A stretch of 64,000 nt of DNA from Methylotuvimicrobium alcaliphilum 20Z (GCF_000968535.2 NC_016112.1:496001-560000); one strand, 5' to 3'. Shown: positions 34,713 through 44,466, counted from the stretch's first letter. Notes: generated by a model not told the origin, from the letters alone. A program made the numbers and translations.

Positions 34713-35253
34713 GATGGGTTTCGGCTTCCGCCTCTACCCATCCTACGCAAGAGCGACCTTCCATCGTTCCCACGCAGAGCGTGGGAACCATTAAAACGTT
34801 TCGGACGGGGTTATGATCTCTAGCCGGCAAAATATCCGTCGGCAAGGCGAAAAACGATGGGTTTCGGCTTCCGCCTCTACCCATCCTACGCAAGAGCGGC
34901 CTTCCATCGTTCCCACGCAGAGCGTGGGAACCATTAAAACGTTTCGGACGGGTTTATGATCTCTATCCGGCAAAATATCCGTCGGTGGGGTGCAAAACGA
35001 TGGGTTTCGGCTTCCGCCTCTACCCATCCTACGCAAGAGCGACCTTGTAGGATGGGTAGCAGCGAAGCGGAAACCCATCACGGGTACCCGCAAACGGCAA
35101 AAAAACATTGCGACCGGATTGATAACACCCGTCCGGCGGGAAAACCGGCGGCGAGGCGAAAAACGATGGGTTTCGGCTTCCGCCTCTACCCATCCTACGC
35201 ATGAGCGACCTTGTAGGATGGGTAGCAGCGAAGCGGAAACCCATCATGGGTAC
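34713..35253. repeat. REP-A array upstream of the RAYT gene
   Basis: Units start at 34713, 34856, 34999 (143-bp period) and 35165. The last unit is a complete head-to-head pair that ends 60 bp before the transposase gene. Confidence 0.8.
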
Positions 35254-35316
35254 CCGCAAACGGTAGGCAAGCCGTCCGGTGGCGGTGTCTCGTTCGATCG
35301 ATGAGTGGAGATGAAT

Positions 35317-35847
35317 ATGGCTAATTATCGGCGTTATCGGGTTAAAGGCGGAACGTATTTTTTTACGGTGGCTATATACAATCGGCGACAGGCGTTATTG
35401 GTCGATTATATCGATGCGCTGCGGGACGCTTTTGCAGAAGTCAAACGTGCGCATCCGTTCCATATCGATGCCATTGTGATCTTGCCGGAGCATATGCATT
35501 GTATTTGGACCTTGCCGGAGGGCGACGATGCTTTTTCGATGCGTTGGCGGCAAATCAAGTCTGCGTTTACCGAGCAGTTGCCGGATGTCGAGCCGCGTTC
35601 GGCAAGTCGAAAACGGAAGGGTGAACGGGGTATTTGGCATCGGCGATTTTGGGATCATGTCATTCGGGACGATAACGATTTTGCTCGGCATGTGGATTAC
35701 ATTCATTTTAATCCGGTTAAGCATGGTTGGGTCAAGCAAGTAGCGGATTGGCCTTATTCGACATTTTTTCGTTATGTCGAACGAGGGGTTTATCCCTTGT
35801 CTTGGGGGAGCGATTACAGCGATGACCTAGAGGTGGCGGGAGAGTGA
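35317..35847 (+). CDS. REP-associated tyrosine transposase (RAYT, Y1/IS200-like)
   Basis: 176 residues, single-strand DNA transposase of the HUH class. The metal site His59-x-His61 (PEHMHCIW) and the catalytic Tyr128 in HVDYIHFNPVKHG are present, as is the conserved GIWHRRFWDHVIRDDNDF block, so the enzyme looks active. ATG 35317 is chosen because GGAG at 35307-35310 is six bases upstream. It is bracketed by head-to-head REP-A pairs at 35165-35253 and 35858-35939, each with the GTAG tetranucleotide that RAYTs recognise. It is therefore the probable source of REP-A spread in this genome. There is no companion IS structure. Confidence 0.9.
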   Translation: MANYRRYRVKGGTYFFTVAIYNRRQALLVDYIDALRDAFAEVKRAHPFHIDAIVILPEHMHCIWTLPEGDDAFSMRWRQIKSAFTEQLPDVEPRSASRKRKGERGIWHRRFWDHVIRDDNDFARHVDYIHFNPVKHGWVKQVADWPYSTFFRYVERGVYPLSWGSDYSDDLEVAGE

Positions 35848-35857
35848 CGGTAGAAAC

Positions 35858-35939
35858 GATGGGTTTCGGCTTCCGCCTCTACCCATCCTACGCAAGAGCG
35901 GCCTTGTAGGATGGGTAGCAGCGAAGTGGAAACCCATCC
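35858..35939. repeat. REP-A inverted pair downstream of the RAYT gene
   Basis: Head-to-head pair with CTAC and GTAG facing each other across about 14 bases. It mirrors the pair upstream of the RAYT gene. Confidence 0.8.
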
Positions 35940-35948
35940 TGCAGCGCT

Positions 35949-36080
35949 TCGAAATCGCGACGAAGGCGTCGCTCCCACAGAGGGCTGCGGACGCTCTGTG
36001 GGAGCGATCCCCTGATCGCGATCTCGAGGCCGAGAGTGTTAAGTAGCAATAAATGGCATCAAGGTCTCATTGGCTAAGAT
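35949..36080. repeat. Uninterrupted head-to-head REP-B pair (intron empty-site analogue)
   Basis: Reverse REP-B (GCGACG-AAGG-CGTCGC then TCCCACAG, 35971-35980) is followed by a forward REP-B with its full tail. It shows what the loci at 24.68 and 46.04 kb looked like before the group II introns entered, between 35977 and 35978 by analogy. Confidence 0.75.
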
Positions 36081-36122
36081 AGCAAGATGGTAATAAACAA
36101 CTTATGTATAACGATGAGCGCA

Positions 36123-36290
36123 GAGCGTGGGAACCATTAAAACGTTTCGGACGGGTTTATGACCTCTATCCGGCAAAATATACGTCGGCGGGGTGCAAAA
36201 CGATGGGTTTCGGCTTCCGCCTCTACCCATCCTACGCAAGAGCCACCTTGTAAGATGGGTAGCAGCGAAGCGGAAACCCATCATGGGTTC
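36123..36290. repeat. REP-A pair and spacer
   Basis: Spacer of the 143-bp type (AAAACGTTTCGGACGGG) followed by an inverted REP-A pair starting at 36202. 36081-36122 shows nothing. Confidence 0.65.
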
Positions 36291-36343
36291 CCGCAAACGT
36301 CAGGAAACCCGTTCGGCAGCATGTATTTTGAGGATTTGAGCGA

Positions 36344-37045
36344 ATGAAACGATGTTCTTGTTTTTTGCAACGCGGTTTGACGTTGTTGGAGTTGAGTGTT
36401 GTCTTGCTGGTGTTGATTGCGCTGGCCGGGTTGATGGTGCCTTATGTCGTCGGCACCGGGCAAATGGCGATGTGCCGGGCGACCGATGCGTCGATGACGG
36501 TTGTGAAAGAGGCAATCATGGGTGGTTCTGCGGGGCCGGGTTATTACATGGATACTTTGGGCCATTATCCTTCACCAAAAGACAATCCCGATCATAAATA
36601 TGGCTTGCATTATTTATTCGTGGCTGGAGGTCGGGATAAATATAATCCCAAGACCGCAGTCGGTTTGCGAGATCCGTATTTATCGACCGGTGGCAGATCA
36701 ACTGATCAATATCATGCCAGCTTCGGCGCTGTTTTTGATTCGTCGAGCAATCCAAACGGTACGGTGCATATCGATCACAATGATCTGGACCTAGATTTGT
36801 ATCATGTATTCGACGCCTGGGGCAGACCGATTGTTCTACAAGTTCCAATCGATACCAGCGACTCAGAAGATCCCTTTAAATACGCGCGGTTGGTTTCGGC
36901 GGGACCTGGGCATGGGCTTGGGCCAAAAGACGCCGCAATTGATACCACGATTAGCAATCTAGATGCCTCCGACCGCAACGACGACCGGGTGCTTTATCTA
37001 CGCATGCCCGATCCCGGTCGTAATGAGCCTTGCGATAACTATTAA
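36344..37045 (+). CDS. Prepilin-like protein
   Basis: 233 residues. The 11-residue leader MKRCSCFLQRG precedes LTLLELSVVLLVLIALAGLMVP, with Glu at +5, so cleavage after Gly11 is expected. The mature part resembles T2SS/MSHA minor pseudopilins (DAWGRPIVLQVP, GPGHGLGPKD). It lies 66 bp before the moxR-like gene and could share its transcript. A GAGG ten bases upstream supports the start. Confidence 0.8.
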   Translation: MKRCSCFLQRGLTLLELSVVLLVLIALAGLMVPYVVGTGQMAMCRATDASMTVVKEAIMGGSAGPGYYMDTLGHYPSPKDNPDHKYGLHYLFVAGGRDKYNPKTAVGLRDPYLSTGGRSTDQYHASFGAVFDSSSNPNGTVHIDHNDLDLDLYHVFDAWGRPIVLQVPIDTSDSEDPFKYARLVSAGPGHGLGPKDAAIDTTISNLDASDRNDDRVLYLRMPDPGRNEPCDNY

Positions 37046-37111
37046 CACTGTTGCGGGTTCTGACGGCACTGACCTGCGCGACATTATTTTCGACCGAGAA
37101 GGATTGACAGT

Positions 37112-38017
37112 ATGGAACATGACTTAGAAGCGTTAATTAACCAAGCGAATCAAATTATTCTGGGTAAGGATCGGCAAATTCGATTGGCGGTGTGTTGTTT
37201 GCTGGCCAAAGGGCATTTGTTGATCGAGGATTTACCCGGCGTGGGGAAGACGACTTTGTCGCATGCGCTGGCTAAATTATTCGGTATGGATTATCAGCGT
37301 TTGCAATTTACCAGCGATCTGTTGCCGGCGGATATTATCGGTTCGTCGGTGTTTATGGCGAATGAGCATGCGTTTAAGTTTCATCCCGGCCCGATTTTCA
37401 GGCAAATGATCTTGGCCGATGAAATCAATCGGGCTTCGCCGAAGGCGCAAAGCGCTTTGCTCGAGGCGATGGAGGAGCGGCAAGTAACGGTAGACGGCGA
37501 AACGTATGCTTTGCCCGAGTTGTTTTTTGTGATCGCCACGCAAAACCCGAATCATCATGTGGGTACGTTTTCTTTGCCCGAGTCGCAATTAGACCGGTTT
37601 TTGATGCGGATCGAGCTGGGTTATCCGGATCATCGCGCCGAGTTGTCGTTGTTGTCCGGCGAGGCGCGCTATCGCTTGCTTGAGGATTTGCCGGTGATGA
37701 TGCCGGCAGAGCGTTTGTTGCAGTTGCAGGATCAAGTGGCGCGCGTGTATGCCTCGCCGGCTTTGTTGAATTATGTATTGGCGGTCGTGACGTTTACTCG
37801 GCAATCCGATCAGTATCATTGCGGTTTATCGCCTCGGGCCGGTTTGGCTTTGCTGAACGCGGCTAAGGCTTGGGCGTTGTTGGCCAATCGCGACGCGGTG
37901 TTGCCCGAAGATGTGCAAGCGGTATTGCCGGCGGTTGCGGGGCACCGGATTCGTTCCGGGGTGGGGAATTCGGAGGCTATCGTGGCGCCGATTTTACAAA
38001 ACGTGCCGGTGGTTTGA
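37112..38017 (+). CDS. MoxR-family AAA+ ATPase
   Basis: 301 residues, cytoplasmic chaperone-type ATPase. Walker A is at 43-49 (GVGKTTL) and Walker B LADEINRA at about 101-108. The usual sensor region ATQNPNHHVGTFSLPESQLDRFLM is complete. GAAGGA lies ten bases before the start. The order MoxR, DUF58, transglutaminase-like is conserved in many bacteria. MoxR proteins mature or assemble metal or extracellular complexes, but the client of this one is unknown. Element F and other repeats separate it from the DUF58 gene by 600 bp. Confidence 0.9.
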   Translation: MEHDLEALINQANQIILGKDRQIRLAVCCLLAKGHLLIEDLPGVGKTTLSHALAKLFGMDYQRLQFTSDLLPADIIGSSVFMANEHAFKFHPGPIFRQMILADEINRASPKAQSALLEAMEERQVTVDGETYALPELFFVIATQNPNHHVGTFSLPESQLDRFLMRIELGYPDHRAELSLLSGEARYRLLEDLPVMMPAERLLQLQDQVARVYASPALLNYVLAVVTFTRQSDQYHCGLSPRAGLALLNAAKAWALLANRDAVLPEDVQAVLPAVAGHRIRSGVGNSEAIVAPILQNVPVV

Positions 38018-38072
38018 GTGCGGTCTTTTCCTGCCGCCGACGCTCCGGTAAATGAAAGTTTGAGACGTGGGG

Positions 38073-38177
38073 GAGGGTGCGGTCACTCGCCCGACAGGAC
38101 GCCGTGAATACGTCCATGTAGGCTCGACGGCGGCTTTCCCTGCCGCCGACGCCTGTCGGTCGAGCAACCGCACCCTC
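38073..38177. mobile_element. Foldback element F (copy 5), 105 bp
   Basis: Complete short form with ends GAGGGTGCGGT / ACCGCACCCTC, starting 56 bp after the moxR-like gene. Confidence 0.7.
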
Positions 38178-38194
38178 TTCGGAACCGGTATCTG

Positions 38195-38502
38195 AGCAGG
38201 ACGGGGTTTAAACCCCGTCCTAAACGTTTCGCCCGTGGCCAAAGTAAACCGAAAGTAACTATTCAGTCCCCCGGAAATTATCGTTCCCACGCCGGAGCGT
38301 GGGAACGATAGGGGCTGTGAATAATTACAACCGAAATGTTTGGAGCAAATCGAAACGTTCGGAGCGGGTTGAATAACCCGCCCCGCGCTCATCGTTATAC
38401 ATAAATTGTAGGGTACGCTGCGCGTACCAAAGCCGTGCCCTGACGGTTCGGCTGGCACATGAACATCGAGGGGTTACCATGGTACGCACAGCGTACTCTA
38501 CG
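38195..38502. repeat. Diverged E-like fragment, CCCACGC palindrome and REP-C pair
   Basis: 38195-38390 shares phrases with element E (ACGGGGTTTAAACCCCGTCC, ...AATAACCCGCCCCG) broken by a GTTCCCACGC palindrome. An inverted REP-C pair follows at 38408-38428 and 38481-38501. 38503-38626 has a REP-B tail and no gene. Confidence 0.55.
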
Positions 38503-38626
38503 CGGATCAACGAGCGTTAGGTGTGGGATATCCAAGGGTGTTAAGTGACAATAAATGGAATCGACGTCTCATTGGTTAAGATTGCGAAAGGTATATTTTG
38601 AAACGAATTACGGTTAGAGGTGTGGG

Positions 38627-39601
38627 ATGAACGCAGATCTAGCGTCATTGAAACAAGGTTTCGGGTTCGGGCGTTTTTTCAGGCGGGACGAGTCTGCGAG
38701 CGGTCCGTTGGAGTTGACGCGGCGGCGGGTTTTTATTTTGCCGACGCAGCGGGGGCTGAGCTTGGTTTATACCATTGTGTTATTGTTGTTGGTCGCTCTG
38801 ATTTATAACAATAATTTGGTGTACGGCTTGGCGTTTTTTCTGGCTAGCCTATTTTTTGTGTCGATTTTGCATACCTATCGGGCGCTGGCCGGGTTGGTGG
38901 TAAAAACCGGTTATGCGGCCCCGGTTTTTGCCGGCGAATCGGCGGGTTTGTCATTGACGGTGAGTAATCCGACGGACACTCGACGCCATGCTTTGTCGGC
39001 GCATCTGGAAAACGAGTCGGTTTTCGATTTGGAGGCTCGGCAAAGTAAAACGCTCACCTTATATATGCGTACTCAACAACGCGGTTGGCATTCGATTGGC
39101 GCGATAACGCTGGCCAGTCATTATCCGTTGGGTCTTTTCCGGGCCTGGTCGCCGCTGCGCTTTAGCGATCGGATTTTGGTTTATCCGAAGCCGGCTCGGG
39201 ATGTCGTGCCTTTTCCAGACGCAAGCGGGTCTGACGCAGCCGGGCAGAGCGTTAGCGACCGCGGCGGGCAAGACGATTTTATCGGCACTCGCGAATATCA
39301 GGCGGGAGATTTGTTGCGCCAGATTCATTGGAAGGCTTATGCCAAGGGTCAAGGCTTGTTGTCTAAACAATATGCCGGCGAGTCGGTCGGCACCGAGTTG
39401 TGGTTGGATTATGGGCAGGCTTTCGGGGAGCGAACCGAAGATCGTTTGAGCCGTTTATGCCGCTGGATTTTGGATGCCGATACGGCCGGTTTGCGTTATG
39501 GCTTGCGTTTGCCGGGCTGCCGTATTCCGCCGGATCACGGTGCTTCGCATCGAGCCCGCTGCTTGAAGGCTTTGGCTCTTTTTGAGGGCGAGCGATCATG
39601 A
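38627..39601 (+). CDS. DUF58 membrane protein
   Basis: 324 residues with two adjacent membrane helices (about 45-85) and a C-terminal von Willebrand-like DUF58 region. The hallmark YQAGDLLRQIHWKAYAKGQGLLSKQY is clear. It overlaps the transglutaminase-like gene by four bases (ATGA). Proteins of this group work with MoxR ATPases, probably as a membrane-bound scaffold. The exact function is unknown. Confidence 0.9.
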   Translation: MNADLASLKQGFGFGRFFRRDESASGPLELTRRRVFILPTQRGLSLVYTIVLLLLVALIYNNNLVYGLAFFLASLFFVSILHTYRALAGLVVKTGYAAPVFAGESAGLSLTVSNPTDTRRHALSAHLENESVFDLEARQSKTLTLYMRTQQRGWHSIGAITLASHYPLGLFRAWSPLRFSDRILVYPKPARDVVPFPDASGSDAAGQSVSDRGGQDDFIGTREYQAGDLLRQIHWKAYAKGQGLLSKQYAGESVGTELWLDYGQAFGERTEDRLSRLCRWILDADTAGLRYGLRLPGCRIPPDHGASHRARCLKALALFEGERS

Positions 39602-41547
39602 ATGCAGGTATCTTGCGAGGCTTGTTATTTGCGGTCGCTTTGATCGTGCTGCCTCACGTCGGTCATATTCCGCCGCTTTTATCCGTATTTTTTGGGGTGT
39701 TGTGGGTTTGGCGTTTTTGCGGTATTCGTTATCCGAATTGTCTGCCTAAGGGTATGGCCGCTTCGGTGTTGATGTTGGTCGGTATTGGTTTGCTGGTCGC
39801 TCATCATCAAGGCGAATGGGGGATCGGTAGCGGTACGGCCTTGTTTGTGACGGCCTTGGGCTTGAAGTTGTTGGAGTTGAATAAGCCGCGCGATGTTTAT
39901 TTGATTGCTTATTTGGGCTTTATCGTCATTGCCGCTCAGTTTTTGTATTGGCAAAACATCGTTGCCGCCGTTTATGGTTTGTCGGTCAGTTTGTTGTTGT
40001 TGGCCTGTTTGGTCGCCGTGAATCAGCATGGCCGTCTGTTTCGCGTCGATGTATTGCGCAGGATTTCGTATTTGTTTTTGCAGGCCCTGCCGATGACGGC
40101 AATTTTATTCATGGTGTTCCCTCGGGTGCAGGCGCCTGCCTGGGCATTTTTGAATGACGAAAAGCATCGGGCGCAGTCGGGCCTCGGCGATATTTTGGAG
40201 CCGGGCGCTTTCGATCAATTGGCTTTGTCGCCCAAACTGGCGTTCCGGGTCAAGTTTGACGGTGCGATGCCGCCTAAGGATCAATTGTATTGGCGCGGCC
40301 CGGTGTTTAGTTTTACCGACGGTGTTCGGTGGCGCAGGTCTACTAATGCTCATGCCAAGTATTATCAAGAACCCTTGCAGGTATCCGGTCAATCGTATGC
40401 CTATCGCTTGTTGCTGGAACCGCAAGCTCACTCATGGGTGTATGGGCTGGAGATGCCCGTCGAATACGATGATTCGTTGCGGCGCGATGCCAATTATCAG
40501 TTGCTTAGTCGGGTTCGGAGCGAGGAGGCCGCCGAATTTAAGCTGGTGTCTTATTCGCACTATAACACCGGTCGCATTACGCGTTCGGAGTATGCGGAAA
40601 ACCGGCAATTACCCGGCGAGCCTTCCGTTGAAGTCGAGTCTTTGGTTCGGCAGTTACACGGTTTTGACGAGGCGCCCGAGCGGTATTTGAATAATGTGTT
40701 GGCGTGGTTTCGGCGGCAGGGTTTTCAATACAGTCTGACACCGCCTTTGATGCCGGATCGTCCGATTGAAACATTTTTGTTCGAGGCCAAAACGGGTTTT
40801 TGTAATCACTATGCGACGGCGTTTGTTTATTTATTGAGGGTCGCCGATATTCCGGCCCGTGTGGTTACGGGTTATCAGGGCGGCGAGTTCAATAAAATCG
40901 GCCGGTTTTTAGAAGTCCGGCAATCGGATGCGCATGCCTGGGCTGAGGTTTGGCTGGACGGCAAGGGTTGGGTTCGGGTCGATCCTACGAGTGCCGTTAT
41001 GCCGGTTCAGACCTCGCAAGATTCGCTTAGGGATGAGCGTTCGGACTTCGGAGAGGCGGGCTCGGCGCCCATTGACCGGGAAATTCGAGATTCCTGGTCC
41101 GATTTGAAGCCGGTCGAGCAGTTTTGGAATAGTTTGGAATATTACTGGCAGCGCTGGATCGTGAGTTATGGCAGCGGGACGCGTAGCGATCTGTTGAATC
41201 GCCTTCATCTGAAGCATTGGCAAGAGGTGTTGTTCGGCTTGCTGGCCGTATGGCTTGCGGTGATGTTGATTTTGGCGGGTATGTTGTTGAGGCCTTGGGG
41301 CAAGCGTGACGATCCGGTGGTGAAATTGTATCGGAATTTTTGCCGGAAAATGACCCGGTTGGGCGTGGAGAGAGCAAGCAGCGAAGGACCGATCGATTTT
41401 GCGCAAAGAGCAAAGGTGCATTGTCCGGAATTGGCGCGCGATATCGATGAGATTACCGAGATATTCGTTAGATTGAAATATCAGCGTGCGGATTCGGACG
41501 GCGATTTTAGGCGCTTGAGAAGGAAGGTTTCGGGGTTGCGATGTTGA
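39598..41547 (+). CDS. TgpA-type membrane transglutaminase-like protein
   Basis: 649 residues: about six N-terminal membrane helices (DUF3488), a periplasmic transglutaminase-like domain, and one further helix near 545-565 with a C-terminal cytoplasmic DUF4129-like tail. The catalytic triad appears complete: Cys402 (KTGFCNHYATAF), His446 (SDAHAWAEVW) and Asp462 (RVDPTS). It is the last gene of the MoxR-DUF58-TgpA set. TgpA of Pseudomonas is essential in that species, and its substrate is unknown. The short C-terminal segment fits the family. Confidence 0.9.
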   Translation: MNAGILRGLLFAVALIVLPHVGHIPPLLSVFFGVLWVWRFCGIRYPNCLPKGMAASVLMLVGIGLLVAHHQGEWGIGSGTALFVTALGLKLLELNKPRDVYLIAYLGFIVIAAQFLYWQNIVAAVYGLSVSLLLLACLVAVNQHGRLFRVDVLRRISYLFLQALPMTAILFMVFPRVQAPAWAFLNDEKHRAQSGLGDILEPGAFDQLALSPKLAFRVKFDGAMPPKDQLYWRGPVFSFTDGVRWRRSTNAHAKYYQEPLQVSGQSYAYRLLLEPQAHSWVYGLEMPVEYDDSLRRDANYQLLSRVRSEEAAEFKLVSYSHYNTGRITRSEYAENRQLPGEPSVEVESLVRQLHGFDEAPERYLNNVLAWFRRQGFQYSLTPPLMPDRPIETFLFEAKTGFCNHYATAFVYLLRVADIPARVVTGYQGGEFNKIGRFLEVRQSDAHAWAEVWLDGKGWVRVDPTSAVMPVQTSQDSLRDERSDFGEAGSAPIDREIRDSWSDLKPVEQFWNSLEYYWQRWIVSYGSGTRSDLLNRLHLKHWQEVLFGLLAVWLAVMLILAGMLLRPWGKRDDPVVKLYRNFCRKMTRLGVERASSEGPIDFAQRAKVHCPELARDIDEITEIFVRLKYQRADSDGDFRRLRRKVSGLRC

Positions 41548-41560
41548 ATTCGGAAGGGCC

Positions 41561-42255
41561 GATGGGTTTCGGCTTCCGCCTCTACCCATCCTACGCAAGA
41601 GCCACCTTGTAGGATGGGTAGCAGCGAAGCGGAAACCCATCACGGGTACCCGCAAGCGGCAAAAAACATTACGGTCGGATTGATAATACCCGTCCGGCGG
41701 GAAAACCGGCGGCGGAGAAAAACGATGGGTTTCGGCTTCCGCCTCTACCCATCCTACGCAAGAGCGACCCTGTAGGATGGGTAGCAGCGAAGCGGAAACC
41801 CGCAAACGGCAAAAAAGCATTGCGACCGGATTGATAACACCCGTCCGGCAGGAAAACCGGCGGCGGCGAAAAACGATGGGTTTCGGCTTCCGCCTCTACC
41901 CATCCTACGCAAGAGCCACCTTGTAGGATCGGTAGCAGCGAAGCGGAAACCCATCACGGGTACCCGCAAACGGCAAAAAAGCATTGCGACCGGATTGATA
42001 ACACCCGTCCGGCAGGAAAACCGGCGGCGGCGAAAAACGATGGGTTTCGGCTTCCGCCTCTACCCATCCTACGCAAGAGCCACCTTGTAGGATGGGTAGG
42101 AGCGAAGCGGAAACCCATCATGGTCTCCCGCAAACGGCAGGAAATGTTACGGACGAGTTTATAATATCTGTCCGGCGGGAGAATCGGCGATGGGGAGAAA
42201 AGCGATGGGTTTCGGCTTCCGCCTCTACCCATCCTACGCAAGAGCGACCCTGTTG
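41561..42255. repeat. REP-A array (5 units, 151-165 bp apart)
   Basis: Head-to-head pairs or arms start at 41561, 41724, 41875, 42039 and 42204. It sits between two convergent genes (TgpA-like and GH57-like), where it could also act as a terminator. Confidence 0.8.
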
Positions 42256-42277
42256 GATGGATTGTTACCTACCGACT

Positions 42278-44377
42278 TCATGCCAAATAAATCCTCTCCA
42301 ATGCACTGCGCGAGACATTGCCGCGTGAGTCTTCGGCTTCGATGTAGTAGCGCACATTGCCTGCCCCGACCGGTAAGGACGCGGTGCAATAATCGGCCGA
42401 TACCGAGGCGCCGGTGTGGCTTGGATATGGGCCGTGATTGTTGAGATCTAGGCGTTTCTCGCCGGAAGCTGTGCGCAGTACGAGTGTCGAGCGCTTCAGG
42501 CCCGATAGATCGTGGATGAAAGTATGCAACGTGGCTTCTCTCGGCGCGGCTTTAAGGCAACCCTGTCCCCAGCAATCGCCGCCTGGGTTTTCCGGCGTAA
42601 CCCAGGGGGCGAAAATGGTAGGTCCGGTGCTGTCGCCGACTTGTTTAACGGCGCTGCCGAGTAATTGCCAGCCTTTATTGGCCGCTTCGGTGACTTGTTT
42701 ATCCCAGACGTCCTGACCGGTCCAATACCAGTAACAGCTGGTTTCGGCCGTGAGCATCAAGCGCGAGGCTTCTTGCAGCGCGGCATGTTCCGGCGCGCTG
42801 TCTTCGATCGTATGCACGAGGTTTTGCAGTGCCGTTAGAACGGCCCAGGAGTTGAGGTCCGGTGAGTAGGGTTGGTCGTAGCGGCTGAACCATTTCATGA
42901 ACTGCGGATCGCCGTTATCGGCGCCGCTCCAGGAGCCGGGTTCGATATGCACGGCCTGAGCTGGGTCGGGCGGGAAACGCTGCAAATAATCCTCGCTGGT
43001 GGTCAGTTCGAAGCGCGGGTCTTGATGCAGCCAGCGCACCAGTTCGCCGGTGTTGTGATGATAATAGCTGTCGGCGCCGCCGCCGTGGTTATCGCCGTCG
43101 GAATGCAGCAGAAAAAATGGCGGATGTTTCGGATCGAAACTGCCGGTTTCGACGATTCTGTCGTAAACCTGACCGAGTACGTCGGGATATTGCAAGGCGC
43201 CGAAGCCGCCCCGGGCATCTTCGTTGCCGATGTAGCGCTCGGCCGGAATGCCGATGATTTTATGAATCTTGCCGTCAGGGTCTTCGTAGGCGATATATTC
43301 GGGCCGCATCAGGCTTGGAGAAATTTTCGAGCCGGCCCAGATGTTGTGCAGTTGCAGCCAATCGTCGACCGGCGGGTTGACTTGTTCCGCGGGGTTGGGC
43401 GGCAGCATGCCTTCGTTGATACCGGCGTAAGGATAGTCGCGGCAGGCGCGGTAGCGGTGGATGGAATCGTAGATCACCGCCTCGATGCCTGCCTCCTTCA
43501 GTGCCGGAATCATGCGTACATGGAAGGCGGTCTCCGGGGGAAACAAGACTTTGGAGGCTTCGGCTCCGAAGTGGGCGCGTATGGCGTCTTGGTGCCACTG
43601 AATGTGGCGCACGATGTTGCGCTCCGGGATCAGCGCCATCAGCGGATGAAAGTAGCCGAACGCGGAAAAAGCCATGCGGGGATTGCCGAGTGCGGTTTTG
43701 GCGCCGGCGATGCCGCGCAACTCGTTTTTCCAGCCAGAGAAACGGCCGCCGCACAAGCCTTGCGCTTCGCAGCGATCGAGTTGTTCGATCAGCGAACCGC
43801 TCCAGCTGGTGGATAGGCCGGCATGCGGCAAGTTTCCTTCGTCATATTGGCGTACCGCGGCCGGTAGGAAACCGGTGTAATTGCCGACCCGAGATCCGAA
43901 GATCTCGTCTTTTTCGCCATCCCAATAATCGGGGTCGGCCGCGCGGTAATAGGGTTGGTGCATGTGTTTGTGAATGCCGAAGTACACCTTGACGCCGTCT
44001 GCAATCTCTATTTTTCGTGCGGCGCGGGGAGGAGCTTCTAGCCGGAGATCTCGGTAGACTTTGATCCAGTCGTCTCCGCCGGCCCGGCTCAAGTCGGCCT
44101 GGCGGCAACCTTCGATCTGTATATGGATATGGTTTGCGGCAAATAAACCGGCCGGTATCTTTGCGGTATAAATATAGCCGCCTTTGTCGTCGGCCCGGCT
44201 GTCGATCGCCTCATCCTTTATGATTTTTTGCCGGCCTTCGCCATGCAATATCACTTGCGGAAACGGGATTATGCCGTCGGCGCGAAAGCTGATCTCGAAT
44301 GATGGATTTTTTCCCGAGGCATCGCAAGCAAGCGATTCGGGGCAATTGATATCCGATAGTTTGGAAAAAATACTCAT
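42278..44377 (-). CDS. Glycoside hydrolase family 57-like protein
   Basis: 699 residues, no signal peptide, so probably cytoplasmic. The GH57 first motif is seen as H136-x-H138-x-H140-QPYY, and the nucleophile motif as LFPPETAFH with Glu282. LLHSDGDNHGGG may supply the Asp. The N-terminal 130 residues and C-terminal 110 residues look like beta-sandwich domains. GH57 enzymes act on alpha-glucans (amylase, branching or amylopullulanase activities), so a role in glycogen metabolism is likely; the exact activity is not readable. It stands alone on the minus strand. Confidence 0.8.
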   Translation of the reverse strand: MSIFSKLSDINCPESLACDASGKNPSFEISFRADGIIPFPQVILHGEGRQKIIKDEAIDSRADDKGGYIYTAKIPAGLFAANHIHIQIEGCRQADLSRAGGDDWIKVYRDLRLEAPPRAARKIEIADGVKVYFGIHKHMHQPYYRAADPDYWDGEKDEIFGSRVGNYTGFLPAAVRQYDEGNLPHAGLSTSWSGSLIEQLDRCEAQGLCGGRFSGWKNELRGIAGAKTALGNPRMAFSAFGYFHPLMALIPERNIVRHIQWHQDAIRAHFGAEASKVLFPPETAFHVRMIPALKEAGIEAVIYDSIHRYRACRDYPYAGINEGMLPPNPAEQVNPPVDDWLQLHNIWAGSKISPSLMRPEYIAYEDPDGKIHKIIGIPAERYIGNEDARGGFGALQYPDVLGQVYDRIVETGSFDPKHPPFFLLHSDGDNHGGGADSYYHHNTGELVRWLHQDPRFELTTSEDYLQRFPPDPAQAVHIEPGSWSGADNGDPQFMKWFSRYDQPYSPDLNSWAVLTALQNLVHTIEDSAPEHAALQEASRLMLTAETSCYWYWTGQDVWDKQVTEAANKGWQLLGSAVKQVGDSTGPTIFAPWVTPENPGGDCWGQGCLKAAPREATLHTFIHDLSGLKRSTLVLRTASGEKRLDLNNHGPYPSHTGASVSADYCTASLPVGAGNVRYYIEAEDSRGNVSRSALERIYLA

Positions 44378-44466
44378 CTTTATGTCCTATGATTTCAACG
44401 ACCGAGAATGATAAAAGTGTAGGTCTTCTTAATCAATCTGTCGACTGTGTCGGGGGCTTTAGGGTT

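Noticed and set aside
14103-37045. A complete type II secretion or type IV pilus locus
   Set aside because: No prepilin peptidase (PilD/GspO) and no second retraction ATPase are encoded in the cluster, so it cannot be called self-sufficient.
42872-43816. A long plus-strand frame opposite the GH57-like gene
   Set aside because: It is the shadow of a minus-strand gene with clear family motifs; its own translation has no recognisable domain.
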